DNA of 64,000 bases from UTCHB3 sp964531325 (GCA_964531325.1 CAZHCW010000007.1:1-64000); one strand, 5' to 3'; counted from the stretch's first letter, positions 9,270 through 18,860 are shown. A program made the numbers and translations. Notes: generated by a model not told the origin, from the sequence alone.

Positions 9270-10538
9270 TTAAGTTTTTTGTTTTTTCTTTTTGGCTGCG
9301 GGGAAGAGGATATTATTCAGGATTAATCTGTAGCCCGGGGAATTTTTGTAGAGGTTGAGGTCGGTTGGGGGGTCTGAAACTGCATGTTGATAGTCTTCGG
9401 GATCATGTCCACCATAGAATGTAAAAAAACCTCTACCAAAAGTGCCATGAAGGTATTTTAGCTGATCAGTATCTTTTCTTTCGCCGAGAACAATCACCGA
9501 TTTTTTTACACGATTTCTGCGGAACATGGTTGTCTGTCCCATGAATCCCTTAACCACATTTGTGTGGCATTGGGTTAACATCGTTGGAACGGGGTCATAT
9601 TTGGCAGAAAATTCAAAAAGAGTAAAATAATCATTCCCAAAATCGAGTATTTCAGTAGGTTGGATATCAATATCGCTATATTCATAAACATAGGGATTTT
9701 GTTCGAGAATAAAATCTGTGAATGCGAGAGTGCTTCCATAATCAAGTTTAGACTGAGCCTGGGGATCAGCAGCATCACCATCAAACATATTAGCGACAAT
9801 GTCGGAACCTTCAGCGGAAAGAGCTATATCATAAGAATCGGTAGCTGAGCACATCGCAAACAAAAAACCACCTGATCCAACAAAACTTTTTATCCCTTTC
9901 GCCACATCAAGCATCATATTTGAAACCTTTGCGTATCCAAGCCTTTTTGCGTCCGCTTCGTACCTGCGTTGATTTTCAACATACCATTGAGCGTTTGCAT
10001 AACTTGCGTAAAATTTACCATATTGTCCGGTAAAATCTTCATGGTGGAGATGGAGCCAGTCATATTTACTCAGATCACCGCGGATAATCTCTTCATTCCA
10101 AAATTTATCGTAGGGAATTCCCGAGTATTCAAGTGCGAGGGTAACAGCATCATCCCAGGGATGAAATCCGGGAGGGACATACACAGCCACTTTCGGAGCT
10201 TTTTCCATCCTGACCACATCCATATTTTGATCTTCCTGCTGCACAAAGGAATAGATATCCACAGCAGCACCGGGATCAAGTTGTTCAAAATAAACACCTT
10301 GGAGTCGGCAGTCGAGAAGTACATCATCGGAATAATCAATAGCGAAGGAACCGCCGCGGTAGTTTAACAACCAGTCGGCAGTATATCCTTTTGAGAGGGC
10401 ACGGTAGGTTACACCGTATGCCTTCAAGTGGTCGGTTTGGTTCAGGTCCATCGGAATCAAAATTTTATTCTGCGGCAGAACTATATCCGTCAGCAGAAGC
10501 AAAAACAGGAGCAGGAGGACGGACCTGAACTTAATCAT
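9270..10538 (-). CDS. Exported protein of unknown function (family often labelled asparagine synthetase B-like)
   Basis: 422 aa with a strong signal peptide (SVLLLLFLLLLTDIVLPQ). The mature protein starts with PMDLNQTDHLKAYG, a signature I associate with a Bacteroidota family often labelled asparagine synthetase B in databases. I see no PP-loop (SGGxDS) and no N-terminal Cys, so that enzyme name is not supported. A central part (about 110-260; VAVYVPPGFHPWDD, then GSGGFLFAMCSATD) resembles a class I glutamine-amidotransferase-like fold with a possible nucleophile Cys, but the assignment is tentative. It is the last gene of the clpX operon, 5 bp after clpX. The lysine-rich tail (AKKKKQKT) is unusual. 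Confidence 0.7.
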   Translation of the reverse strand: MIKFRSVLLLLFLLLLTDIVLPQNKILIPMDLNQTDHLKAYGVTYRALSKGYTADWLLNYRGGSFAIDYSDDVLLDCRLQGVYFEQLDPGAAVDIYSFVQQEDQNMDVVRMEKAPKVAVYVPPGFHPWDDAVTLALEYSGIPYDKFWNEEIIRGDLSKYDWLHLHHEDFTGQYGKFYASYANAQWYVENQRRYEADAKRLGYAKVSNMMLDVAKGIKSFVGSGGFLFAMCSATDSYDIALSAEGSDIVANMFDGDAADPQAQSKLDYGSTLAFTDFILEQNPYVYEYSDIDIQPTEILDFGNDYFTLFEFSAKYDPVPTMLTQCHTNVVKGFMGQTTMFRRNRVKKSVIVLGERKDTDQLKYLHGTFGRGFFTFYGGHDPEDYQHAVSDPPTDLNLYKNSPGYRLILNNILFPAAKKKKQKT

Positions 10539-10543
10539 CTTTG

Positions 10544-11794
10544 TCAGGCTGACTTTTTTTCTCTTTCGAGGTAAATGGGCTCGCCAACCCCGTTAACAAC
10601 ATCACGGGTGATTATACATTGTCCAATTTCTCTTCTTTCAGGGAGATCAAACATGATATCAACCATAAATTCTTCAACAATAGATCTTAATGCACGGGCA
10701 CCGGTTTTTCGTTCAATTGCTTTTTCAACAATGGCATCAATTGCAAATGGATCAAATTCCAGTTGAATGTCTTCCATGGCAAACATCTTTTTATACTGTT
10801 TAAGAATCGCATTTTTGGGTTCATTCAAAATGATCGATAAAGCTTCTTTACTCAGAGAGTGAAGGGGAGCTAAAACAGGTATTCTGCCAATCAGTTCGGG
10901 AATCAGACCAAAACGAAGCAGGTCTTCCGGTTTTACCATGCCAATAAGTTCGTCGTCGGAAAGGTGGTTGGTGTCGATTGCATCTGCACCAAATCCCATT
11001 TTACTTTTATTAATACGGTTTGAAATAATTTTTTCAATTCCTTCAAATGCCCCGCCGACAATAAAGAGGATATTTTTGGTGTTTACATAAATAAGACTTT
11101 GTTCCGGATGTTTTCTTCCACCTTTTGGGGGAACACCGGCGACAGTACCCTCAAGAATTTTCAGGAGTGCCTGCTGAACACCTTCACCGGAGACATCTCT
11201 GGTGATTGATGAACCTTCACTTTTGCGTGCGATTTTGTCAATCTCATCGATATAAACAATTCCACGCTGGGCTTTTTCGAGGTTATAGTCGGAAGCCTGT
11301 AGCAGATGAACCAATACAGTTTCAACATCGTCGCCTACATATCCGGCTTCGGTGATAGTTGTGGCATCAGCAATTGCAAAAGGGACATCCAGAACTTTTG
11401 AGAGAGTTTTGGCGAGCAGGGTTTTCCCTGTTCCTGTGGGTCCAATCAGCATGATATTACTTTTTTCAATTTCCACATCACCAAGGCTGAAGAGGGAATC
11501 GTCGTGGTTCACTCGTTTATAGTGATTATAAACTGCCACAGCAAGGGTTTTCTTGGCTCTTTCCTGTCCAATAACATGTTCGCCAAGAGTATCATAAATA
11601 AATCTTGGAGTAACATCCATAGCTTTTTTGGGTTTTGCTTTTACTGCGCTAAGATTTGATCTTAAGATTTCAACGCTGCTTTCAACACAGATTTCACAGA
11701 TATAAACATCGGGTCCGGCGATAAGGGATACTTCTCCGGCATCTCTACCGCAGAATGAACAGCGGGTATTTTTGTTTGTTAGTCTTTTGGACAT
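10544..11794 (-). CDS. clpX: ATP-dependent Clp protease ATP-binding subunit ClpX
   Basis: 416 aa, standard length. The N-terminal zinc-binding domain has C12, C15, C33 and C36. The AAA+ core has Walker A GPTGTGKT, the GYVGDDVE pore loop and Walker B YIDEIDK, then the C-terminal small domain with TGARALRSI. ClpX unfolds substrates for the ClpP peptidase. clpP and tig are not beside it, unlike in many genomes; instead it sits between a TPR gene (6 bp upstream) and an exported protein gene (5 bp downstream). Confidence 0.98.
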   Translation of the reverse strand: MSKRLTNKNTRCSFCGRDAGEVSLIAGPDVYICEICVESSVEILRSNLSAVKAKPKKAMDVTPRFIYDTLGEHVIGQERAKKTLAVAVYNHYKRVNHDDSLFSLGDVEIEKSNIMLIGPTGTGKTLLAKTLSKVLDVPFAIADATTITEAGYVGDDVETVLVHLLQASDYNLEKAQRGIVYIDEIDKIARKSEGSSITRDVSGEGVQQALLKILEGTVAGVPPKGGRKHPEQSLIYVNTKNILFIVGGAFEGIEKIISNRINKSKMGFGADAIDTNHLSDDELIGMVKPEDLLRFGLIPELIGRIPVLAPLHSLSKEALSIILNEPKNAILKQYKKMFAMEDIQLEFDPFAIDAIVEKAIERKTGARALRSIVEEFMVDIMFDLPERREIGQCIITRDVVNGVGEPIYLEREKKSA

Positions 11795-11800
11795 ACTTTC

Positions 11801-13660
11801 TCAGTTGTTTTTAAGTGACAATATAGTTTCACGGGCTTTATCGTTTAAAATGGATTTGGGGAATTGGATCAAGATCTGTTCGTAGGATGAAATAGCCTTT
11901 TGAATTTCCTTTTTTCCAAATTGATAAATTTGTCCCAGCAAAAATAACGATTTATCGGCATATATATTGAATTGATCACCCTTAGCAGATTCGATGATGG
12001 AAATTGCCTCATCATAATTGTTTAGAGAAGCGGCAAGCTCAACGGCTCGAAAACGGGCAAGGGCAGCCAAAATTGTGGATGGTGAATTTATTAATTCTGA
12101 AAACAGTTTAAACGCATCCAACAGTTCACCCTGAATAATAGCCCTTTCGGCAGCAGCAAGTTTAAGAAGGGAGAGGGAGTCAGTCATCTTTTTATTTAAC
12201 AAGGGTGCAAGTTCAAGAGCATCGTTAGCCAGATTATCGGTTGGTACACCAACAATCTCTGTCAAGAGTTCAAGAGTTTTGTCGATATCATTTTTGAAAA
12301 ACCACGACATCATCAGATTGAACCGGGCACGATTTTTTACATCCGGATCGGTGCTAAAAGCTGTTATTGCTGAGGAGAAAGCGTGGATTGCCAAATCGAT
12401 GTTATCTTTTTTCAGAGCGATAAGTCCCTTCCCAAGCCATGCGTTTGCTGCAAACTGAGAGTTGGGACGGTTTTCCACAAGGTCGTTGAATCGGGATTCA
12501 GCCTCATCAAGGTCGTTCAATTTGTAATAGAGATGTCCGGTTCTGTAAATTGCCTCACTTGCAGTTTCGGAATTTTTGAAAGAAGAAATTATTTCCTCAT
12601 ACTTTGATATTACTTTTTCAAATTCCTCTTTTTCGGGCAGAGTGCCAAGATCGTAAGGTTTCCACTCAGGGTTAAGCACACGGTATTTTTGATTAAGAAT
12701 TTCTTCGAGTGCTTTTACAAGGTTGAGATTTATGATCGGTTTGTCGGGTCTTGACGGATATTTCTCCAAAAGCGTGGAATAAGCAGTAACAGCAGAAGTA
12801 TAATCTCCGGCGTAAAAAGATTCTTCACCAACCCGATAAAGGGAAACGCCGTTGTCTTTCCCAAAGTCTTCAAGTTTCAGGGCAGTTTCAATCGATTTTG
12901 GAAACATTCTTTGATCGATGTAGAGGGCAAGCATCACACGGAGAGTTGCTTCGTTTGGAATATCGATTTTTTCAAAGGCTTTAATGTATTCATTTGCAGC
13001 GTCAGGGTTGTTTGAAGTGGTTCTAATCCTGCCTTCAATTTGTCCTGCCTGTCCGGGTTCAAGTTTCAAAAGTTCAACATAAGCTTCGGCAGCTTTGTCA
13101 TATTGCATCATATAGCCATAAAGATAACCAAGATCGAGCAGGAAATAGATCGGTTGTCCCGACGCATCTTTCCCCTTTTCGAGCAGGTTGATGGCTGTTT
13201 CAAATCCCTTTACTTCAATTGCTGAGTAGGCGAGAATTTTAGTGTAATTAATTTCGTAGTTATACAGTTTCAGGAAATCGTCCCACAGGCTCAGTGCTTC
13301 TTTCTCTTTTCCTTGAAGAAAATATGTTTTCCCAAGAAGATTCACACCGTTTATATCACCCGGCATTTTCCTGTTCCATTCGTCAAGAAATAGAACAGAC
13401 TCTTCATATTGTTTAAGTCTGTTGCAGACACGCACAAGTGATTCGAGGAACATATAGTCCATCGGATTACTTTTATGAAGATCGAGATAGATGGTTTTTG
13501 CTTTTTCGAATTGGTTCAACTGCTCAAACTGCCCGGCGAGCATAAGTTTATTACCAACATCACCCGGTTGGGCAATAAGCGAGGTCAAAAACAAAAAGAG
13601 GGAAAAGAATAATCTCAAAAAAATACCTGTGGTTCTCAGAATCTGTAATATATTAGACAA
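11801..13660 (-). CDS. Exported multi-TPR protein
   Basis: 619 aa. The N-terminus has a hydrophobic signal or anchor segment (FLRLFFSLFLFLTSLIAQ). The rest is tandem TPR helices, e.g. AKTIYLDLHKSNPMD, KAAEAYVELLKLEPG, YTSAVTAYSTLLEKYPS, EAIYRTGHLYYKLNDLDEAE and SSYEQILIQFPKSILND. The last repeats resemble BamD/YbgF-type outer-membrane-associated TPR units. Probably a periplasmic scaffold. It lies 21 bp after the aminotransferase gene and 6 bp before clpX, so it is part of a four-gene minus-strand operon. Confidence 0.85.
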   Translation of the reverse strand: MSNILQILRTTGIFLRLFFSLFLFLTSLIAQPGDVGNKLMLAGQFEQLNQFEKAKTIYLDLHKSNPMDYMFLESLVRVCNRLKQYEESVLFLDEWNRKMPGDINGVNLLGKTYFLQGKEKEALSLWDDFLKLYNYEINYTKILAYSAIEVKGFETAINLLEKGKDASGQPIYFLLDLGYLYGYMMQYDKAAEAYVELLKLEPGQAGQIEGRIRTTSNNPDAANEYIKAFEKIDIPNEATLRVMLALYIDQRMFPKSIETALKLEDFGKDNGVSLYRVGEESFYAGDYTSAVTAYSTLLEKYPSRPDKPIINLNLVKALEEILNQKYRVLNPEWKPYDLGTLPEKEEFEKVISKYEEIISSFKNSETASEAIYRTGHLYYKLNDLDEAESRFNDLVENRPNSQFAANAWLGKGLIALKKDNIDLAIHAFSSAITAFSTDPDVKNRARFNLMMSWFFKNDIDKTLELLTEIVGVPTDNLANDALELAPLLNKKMTDSLSLLKLAAAERAIIQGELLDAFKLFSELINSPSTILAALARFRAVELAASLNNYDEAISIIESAKGDQFNIYADKSLFLLGQIYQFGKKEIQKAISSYEQILIQFPKSILNDKARETILSLKNN

Positions 13661-13681
13661 AATAAATGGGGATTAGGTTTC

Positions 13682-14818
13682 CTAATCCAGAAAATAATGC
13701 AGAGCTTCGATCAGTTTTTCCAAATCGTTTTTGGTGTTATATCCCTGTACAGAAACCCTTATATGTCTTGCACCATTATGTGGAAACACCGGAATTTCGA
13801 TTTTAAACTTGTTGTAAAGTTGTTCTTTAAGGTCTTTGGGGGCTAACTCCGGAAGTTTTACTGCAGCCATTTGTTTAAAGAGAGAGGGGTCGGTGGCGCA
13901 TATCACTTCCATGCCTTTCATTTGTTCCATCAAACGCTTTGTTTCGAGGGTGAGCAGGTGGCATTTTTCAGATATCCCGGTCCAGTGGTAGTCTTCCATA
14001 AATTGAATTGCCGCAGGAACTGACAGGTAGTTGGAAATGTCGTGGGTTCCCTGATACTCAAATTCATTGATCAAATGTGAAGGACCCTCAATATCATTTG
14101 TTAGTCCCCAGCTTATTACGGGGGGTTTCATCATATATTGCAATTCATTTTTTACATATAAAAAGGCGGAACCCTTGGGAGCCATCATCCACTTATGGCA
14201 ATTTCCGGTATAAAAATCGGGGTCTATATCTGATATGTTTACAGGAATTTGTCCCGGAGCATGTGCAGCATCAACAATTGTATAAATATTTTTTCCGCGG
14301 AGTTCGTTTATAATCTCTTTCACGGGGAATGTAAGGGCAGATGCAGAAGTGATGTGACTAAAAAAGACGGCTTTTGTTTTTGGGGTAATGCCATTCAATA
14401 GAGCATTTTTAATTTGGTCGCTGTTTTCAACAGGGTAGGGGATTTTTGTTATTACAAGTTCTGCGCCTGTTTCTTCACAAATAATCCGCCACATTCTTTC
14501 AAGAGCGCCATATTCCTGGTCACTAATCACCACTTGATCACCCTGTTTCAACCGAATTGAACGGGCGATCGCATTTACTCCAGTTGTGGTATTCGGAACA
14601 AATACAAGATCGTCCCTGAAGCATCCGAGGTAGTTAGCCAATTGTGCACGGGCAGCAGAAAGCAACTCACCACTTCTTCGTCCGAGAAACTCCACCGGTT
14701 GCATTTCAAGTTCATGTTGGTGTTTTTGATACTCTTTCATCACCGGTACGGGGCACGCACCAAAAGAGCCATGGTTTAGAAATATTACATCATCTCGCAG
14801 AAAAAAGAGTGACTTCAT
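13682..14818 (-). CDS. Pyridoxal-phosphate enzyme, class V aminotransferase family (isopenicillin-N epimerase-like)
   Basis: 378 aa. It begins with FLNHGSFGACPVPV, typical of the CefD/EgtE-like branch. It has the FVPNTTTGVNAIARS phosphate-binding region, IVDAAHAPGQIP (the Asp that binds the pyridine nitrogen) and GNCHKWMMAPKGSAFL with the catalytic Lys after HKW. Members include epimerases, C-S lyases and cysteine desulfurase-like enzymes; the substrate cannot be told. It is the first gene of the clpX operon and divergent from the MscS channel gene. Confidence 0.9.
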   Translation of the reverse strand: MKSLFFLRDDVIFLNHGSFGACPVPVMKEYQKHQHELEMQPVEFLGRRSGELLSAARAQLANYLGCFRDDLVFVPNTTTGVNAIARSIRLKQGDQVVISDQEYGALERMWRIICEETGAELVITKIPYPVENSDQIKNALLNGITPKTKAVFFSHITSASALTFPVKEIINELRGKNIYTIVDAAHAPGQIPVNISDIDPDFYTGNCHKWMMAPKGSAFLYVKNELQYMMKPPVISWGLTNDIEGPSHLINEFEYQGTHDISNYLSVPAAIQFMEDYHWTGISEKCHLLTLETKRLMEQMKGMEVICATDPSLFKQMAAVKLPELAPKDLKEQLYNKFKIEIPVFPHNGARHIRVSVQGYNTKNDLEKLIEALHYFLD

Positions 14819-14883
14819 TATCTTTACAATTCCTGTTTTATTTAATTTGTAACGAACTCACAAAAATACAAAAAGGAGATGAC

Positions 14884-16035
14884 TTGAAAGAGTTGTTTGA
14901 ATTTACTTCTGCCGACAAAAATTTGTTTATCTTCCTTGGGATAGTGGCAGGATCGATAGTTCTCTATTGGATTCTCCAGGCTGTTGCTCTAAAAATTGTT
15001 GTAAAAGTGGTTAAACGAACCATCACAAAGTTTGATGATATTTTGTTTAACAAAAAGTTTGTAAGGCGGGTGATTCTGTTAATTCCAACAATGATAATCA
15101 ATAGATATGTCTGGTTTTTGGGTGAAAACTCAGCAGATGTGAAAATGTTTTTGTATGTCTGGTACACACTTCTGTCGATTTTGATCGTATTCTCTGCAAT
15201 AGATGCATTTATCGAATTGTATGAAAGACATGAAGGGTTAAACAGGAAATCTCTTAAGGGATATCTCCAGATTATCAAGATTGTTCTTGGATTTTGGGCA
15301 CTTGTGGTGATTGCGGGGATTTTTACTGATCAGAGTCCATGGTCGATTATAACCGGACTAAGTGCACTGACTGCCATTTTGATGCTGGTTTTCAGAGACA
15401 CAATTCTTTCATTTATTGTAAATATTCAAATAAATTCTTATGATCTTGTTGAGAGAGGCGACTGGATTGAAGTGCCGGCTTTTACAGCAGACGGAACCGT
15501 AACCGACATTTCACTCCACACAATCAAAGTTCAGAATGGAGACAATACCATTTCCATAATACCAACCTATAAATTGATGGAAGTGGGATATAAAAACTGG
15601 CGACGAATTCAGGAATTAAATGCACGAAGAATAAAAAGATCGGTGGTCATCGATTCTTCTTCGATCAGAACCGTTGATGAGCAGTTACTCGAGAAATTAA
15701 AAGCCAAACCGATACTCAGGGACTTCATTGAAGAGTTTATGGAAAGTGATGATTGTAAAAGTTCGATTGAAGTGGATGTAACTAATTTAATGTTGTTCAG
15801 GCACTATATTCGATGGTTTTTGAGCAGGCAGGAGAAAATCAGATCAGATCTGAATATATCCGCAAGGTTGCTTCAACCTGTTGAATCCGGTTTTCCTTTG
15901 GAAATATACGCTTTTACATCAGAGACAACATTTGCAAAGTATGAAGATCTTCAAGCTCAATTGATGGAGCACATTGTTGCTTTTTCACACTACTTTGATA
16001 TTGTAGTTTTTCAGAAGTCATATACAGGGGTGTAA
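14884..16035 (+). CDS. Mechanosensitive ion channel, MscS superfamily, YbdG/MscM-like
   Basis: About 383 aa when started at TTG 14884, which lies 5 bp after a perfect AAGGAG (14873-14878). A longer in-frame reading back to 14644 would overlap the divergent aminotransferase gene, so it is rejected. There are four or five membrane helices, then the pore helix and beta domain (LSALTAILMLVFRDTILSF, DWIEVP, DGTVTDISLHTIKVQNGDNT, IPTYKL and YKNWRR), the YbdG arrangement, followed by an extra cytosolic domain. It relieves turgor on osmotic down-shock. Confidence 0.92.
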   Translation: MKELFEFTSADKNLFIFLGIVAGSIVLYWILQAVALKIVVKVVKRTITKFDDILFNKKFVRRVILLIPTMIINRYVWFLGENSADVKMFLYVWYTLLSILIVFSAIDAFIELYERHEGLNRKSLKGYLQIIKIVLGFWALVVIAGIFTDQSPWSIITGLSALTAILMLVFRDTILSFIVNIQINSYDLVERGDWIEVPAFTADGTVTDISLHTIKVQNGDNTISIIPTYKLMEVGYKNWRRIQELNARRIKRSVVIDSSSIRTVDEQLLEKLKAKPILRDFIEEFMESDDCKSSIEVDVTNLMLFRHYIRWFLSRQEKIRSDLNISARLLQPVESGFPLEIYAFTSETTFAKYEDLQAQLMEHIVAFSHYFDIVVFQKSYTGV

Positions 16036-16096
16036 ATCTTCTCAAAAAGTATTATCTTTAAGTTCAACAAATAGTAATAATTTTATACCCTGATAT

Positions 16097-17329
16097 ATGC
16101 CTAAACTTCTGCTCTTGTTAATAGTTGCAATTTTCTTTTTCACAGGATGTGAAGAGGAGCCCCCTGTACTTCCCGGTTTGAAGTTCAGCAGCATTACTGT
16201 GGTCTCCAACCCACCAGGGGCGGTTGTGTTTTTTAACAACAAGAGTACAGGAAAAGTAACTCCAACTGTTATCGAAAATCTGGAACCGGGGTTCTACAAA
16301 ATTGATCTGAAACTCGATAAATATATAGATACCACCTTCTATACCCTGGTTGCGCGTAACCAACAGGACACAATGAAGCTTGTGATGATGGAAAATCCAT
16401 CTGACTGGTGGTTAAACTGGAACTCTTCCAACTCACCTCTTCCACTGAATGTAATAAATGATATAGCTCTTGATGCTTTTGATAACAAGTGGCTTGGCAC
16501 AAACGGGAAAGGCCTCGTAAAATTTGACGGAACAACCTGGACGACTTTCGACAGGTCAAACTCAGGTATTCCGGATAATTACATCCTTGATGTTTTTATA
16601 GAAAAAAACAACCGTATCTGGGTGGCAACGACAGAGGGATTTGGCAGGTTCGAGAATGGAGTGTGGACGGTTTACAACAGAAACAACAGTAATCTTCCCG
16701 ATAACTATATAACATCAATAGATATTGATCTGCTTGGTAATGTTTGGCTATCCACTTATTCTTCGGGAGTGGTTAAGTTTGACGGAGTAACTTTTAAGGT
16801 TTATAACACAGGTAACAGCGGGCTGCCTGTAAATCGTGTTAACTGTATAAAAACTGATCAAAACGGTTCTGTTTTAATCGGTACTCACGGTGGTGGTATA
16901 GCAGTTTACACTCCTTCAACGGATGGATGGATCATTCACAACTCTGTAACTTCAAATATTCCAAACGAATTTGTAAGCAAAATTGTAATCGATCAAAAAA
17001 ACGATATCTGGGTGGGTTATCTTCCTTCAAGTGGAATTTCAGGGGTTTCATCTTTCAACAGGAAGTTTTTCACCCATTTTAGTGCATTTAATTCCGCTTT
17101 CACAGGTACAATTATCACGGGTATTGCAGTTTCCACAACGGGTAATGTGTGGGTTTCCACCGCAGATGCAGGAATTTTTCACTATACCTCCGGCGATTGG
17201 ATAAAATACAACACAGCAAATTCCGGAATTAAGGATAATGTTGCCCTCTCAATTGCCATTGACCGTAACGAAACCAAGTGGGTAGGTGCCGGCGGGCTGA
17301 ACAGGTATATTGGAGGGAAAGGGTTTTAA
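16097..17329 (+). CDS. Lipoprotein with PEGA domain and two-component-regulator-type beta-propeller
   Basis: 410 aa. Signal peptide with lipobox FTGC (Cys17). Residues 34-97 are a PEGA domain (TVVSNPPGAVVFFNNKSTGK). Residues 105-405 are Reg_prop-like propeller blades of about 40 aa, each with a core like WLGTNGKGLVKFDG, WVATTEGFGRFENG or WLSTYSSGVVKFDG, and a linker such as NSGIPDNYI. Propellers of this type usually belong to sensor kinases; here the propeller stands alone on a lipid anchor, so it is probably a periplasmic or surface binding protein. Function unknown. Confidence 0.85.
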   Translation: MPKLLLLLIVAIFFFTGCEEEPPVLPGLKFSSITVVSNPPGAVVFFNNKSTGKVTPTVIENLEPGFYKIDLKLDKYIDTTFYTLVARNQQDTMKLVMMENPSDWWLNWNSSNSPLPLNVINDIALDAFDNKWLGTNGKGLVKFDGTTWTTFDRSNSGIPDNYILDVFIEKNNRIWVATTEGFGRFENGVWTVYNRNNSNLPDNYITSIDIDLLGNVWLSTYSSGVVKFDGVTFKVYNTGNSGLPVNRVNCIKTDQNGSVLIGTHGGGIAVYTPSTDGWIIHNSVTSNIPNEFVSKIVIDQKNDIWVGYLPSSGISGVSSFNRKFFTHFSAFNSAFTGTIITGIAVSTTGNVWVSTADAGIFHYTSGDWIKYNTANSGIKDNVALSIAIDRNETKWVGAGGLNRYIGGKGF

Positions 17330-17330
17330 C

Positions 17331-17395
17331 GCAATAATGCAGTAATGCAGTAATCCTGATAGTTAATACCTGATACTTAATACTTAATACCTTAA
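17331..17395. repeat. Short 8-bp tandem repeats between genes
   Basis: GCAATAAT, GCAGTAAT, GCAGTAAT at 17331-17354, then a second run of TTAATACC/TGATACTT/AATACTTA-like units to 17395. It lies directly after the PEGA lipoprotein gene. No gene or terminator is visible in the 180-bp gap. Confidence 0.7.
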
Positions 17396-17509
17396 AATAG
17401 TATTTTCTTTTTCACTATAAAGTAGTTTACACCGCTAAAATTTAACTTGACCAATAGTAAATTAAAAGTTACCTTTCCAAACTGGTTTATTTTATTTTCT
17501 TGAGAAAAA

Positions 17510-18232
17510 ATGAAGAACATTGTACATTCCCGTTGGTACCAGATTGTGTTGTTTTTGTTGATGAGTTATGTGATTGTTGCAGGAATAACCTTTCCTATAG
17601 TGGCAAAACCCTCGACCTGGTACGAATTTCCATTGATAATGGGTCTTGGAGAAAATGCCAAGATTATTTTCTTTCATGTGCCCAGTTCATGGCTTTCAGT
17701 GGTTGCTTTCCTTATGGCAACTATTTATAGTGTAAAGTATTTACGGAAGAAGAATCTTGAAGATGATATGAAAGCCTGGACTTCGATTCAGATAGGAATG
17801 GTTTTTGTAATTCTTGCTACGGTTACCGGTTCTGTCTGGGCAAAATTTGCCTGGGGTTCGTTCTGGCACTGGGATCCAAGAGAGACTTCAATCTTCGCAC
17901 TTTTGCTGATATACGGAGCACTTTTTGCTCTTCGTTCAGCGATAGACAACGAAGAGAAAAAGGCGACTCTTTCTGCTGTTTATAATATGATTGTGTTTGT
18001 AACCGTTCCATTTTTTATATTCATTATGCCGAGAATTATGGCAGGGCTTCATCCGGGAAGTGCCGATGATGATAACGCAGGACCTGTTGTTAATTTTAAG
18101 ATGAATCAGAATATGCAGATGGTGTTTTATATTTCATTAACCGCATTCAGTATGCTTTATGCATGGATGTGGGGAGTGGGTTCAAAATCGATGATCTTGC
18201 TCGACAAGATTAAAAAACAAAAACTTTATTGA
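17510..18232 (+). CDS. ccmC: Heme exporter CcmC (cytochrome c maturation)
   Basis: 240 aa, six membrane helices. It has the tryptophan-rich heme-handling loop (AKFAWGSFWHWDPRETS) of the CcmC/CcmF/CcsA family and conserved His residues in FFHVPSSWLS and MAGLHPGS. CcmC delivers heme to the chaperone CcmE on the periplasmic side. It is the first gene of the ccmC-ccmD-ccmE-ccmF operon. ccmA/ccmB (the ABC transporter) and ccmG/ccmH are not in the window. Confidence 0.95.
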   Translation: MKNIVHSRWYQIVLFLLMSYVIVAGITFPIVAKPSTWYEFPLIMGLGENAKIIFFHVPSSWLSVVAFLMATIYSVKYLRKKNLEDDMKAWTSIQIGMVFVILATVTGSVWAKFAWGSFWHWDPRETSIFALLLIYGALFALRSAIDNEEKKATLSAVYNMIVFVTVPFFIFIMPRIMAGLHPGSADDDNAGPVVNFKMNQNMQMVFYISLTAFSMLYAWMWGVGSKSMILLDKIKKQKLY

Positions 18233-18245
18233 GGATTGTGAGTCG

Positions 18246-18380
18246 ATGGAATTTTTAGAAAAAAATGCGATATATATTGTTCTAATAATAGTGATGCTTA
18301 CATGGTCCGGTATTTTTACCTACCTGTTCACATTAGACAAAAGATTAAAAGAATTGAAGAAAGAAGTTGAGGAGAAATAA
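18246..18380 (+). CDS. ccmD: Small membrane protein, CcmD-like
   Basis: A 44-aa ORF from ATG 18246 to TAA 18380, between ccmC and ccmE. One membrane helix (IYIVLIIVMLTWSGIFTYLF) is followed by a charged, coiled-coil-like tail (LDKRLKELKKEVEEK). Size, position and topology match CcmD, which in other bacteria helps release holo-CcmE from CcmC. Sequence conservation in CcmD is low, so the call rests mainly on context. It ends 2 bp before ccmE. Confidence 0.85.
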   Translation: MEFLEKNAIYIVLIIVMLTWSGIFTYLFTLDKRLKELKKEVEEK

Positions 18381-18382
18381 GT

Positions 18383-18820
18383 ATGTCTGAACAAACATTC
18401 ATGCAAAAAAATGGTCGGTTTGTAATCGGCGGTGGAATTATAGTTGTATTTCTTGCATTCATGGGATATTTCTTTACCCAAAGCAGTATCGGTTATGAAG
18501 AGAGCCTTGCGAAAGTGAAAGAGTCGGGAAAAATGATCCGGGCTACAGGTTCGTGGGTGAAAGAAAAGAAATATGAATACAAAGACAAGGTTTTTACTTT
18601 CTATATGGAAGACAAAAACGGGAACCAGATGAAGGTACTGTTTAACGGGCCGATCCCAAACAATTTTGAATCGGCAACCAGTGTGGTTGTTACAGGTAAA
18701 TACGAGGGTGATGTTTTTAAAGCCAAAGACATCCTCACAAAATGCCCTTCAAAGTATCAGGAGAATCAAACTCCTGACGGCGGCGGACACCCGGACGGGG
18801 TAAAACGCAAAGCGTCGTAA
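18383..18820 (+). CDS. ccmE: Cytochrome c maturation heme chaperone CcmE, Cys variant
   Basis: 145 aa: one N-terminal membrane anchor (FVIGGGIIVVFLAFMGYFF) and a periplasmic OB-fold with VKEKKYEYKDKVFTFYMED and VVVTGKYEGDVFKAKDILTK. The usual heme-linking motif HxxxY is replaced by Cys121-P-S-K-Tyr125 (LTKCPSKY). Cys-type CcmE is known from some sulfate reducers and archaea with a variant System I. The flexible tail is rich in Gly, Pro and His. Confidence 0.93.
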   Translation: MSEQTFMQKNGRFVIGGGIIVVFLAFMGYFFTQSSIGYEESLAKVKESGKMIRATGSWVKEKKYEYKDKVFTFYMEDKNGNQMKVLFNGPIPNNFESATSVVVTGKYEGDVFKAKDILTKCPSKYQENQTPDGGGHPDGVKRKAS

Positions 18821-18860
18821 TTAAAAGAACTTAGAAGAACCCTCTAAAAAGGAGATCCAT

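Noticed and set aside
14644..14883. N-terminal extension of the MscS reading frame
   Set aside because: It overlaps the divergent aminotransferase gene, and a perfect ribosome site precedes TTG 14884.
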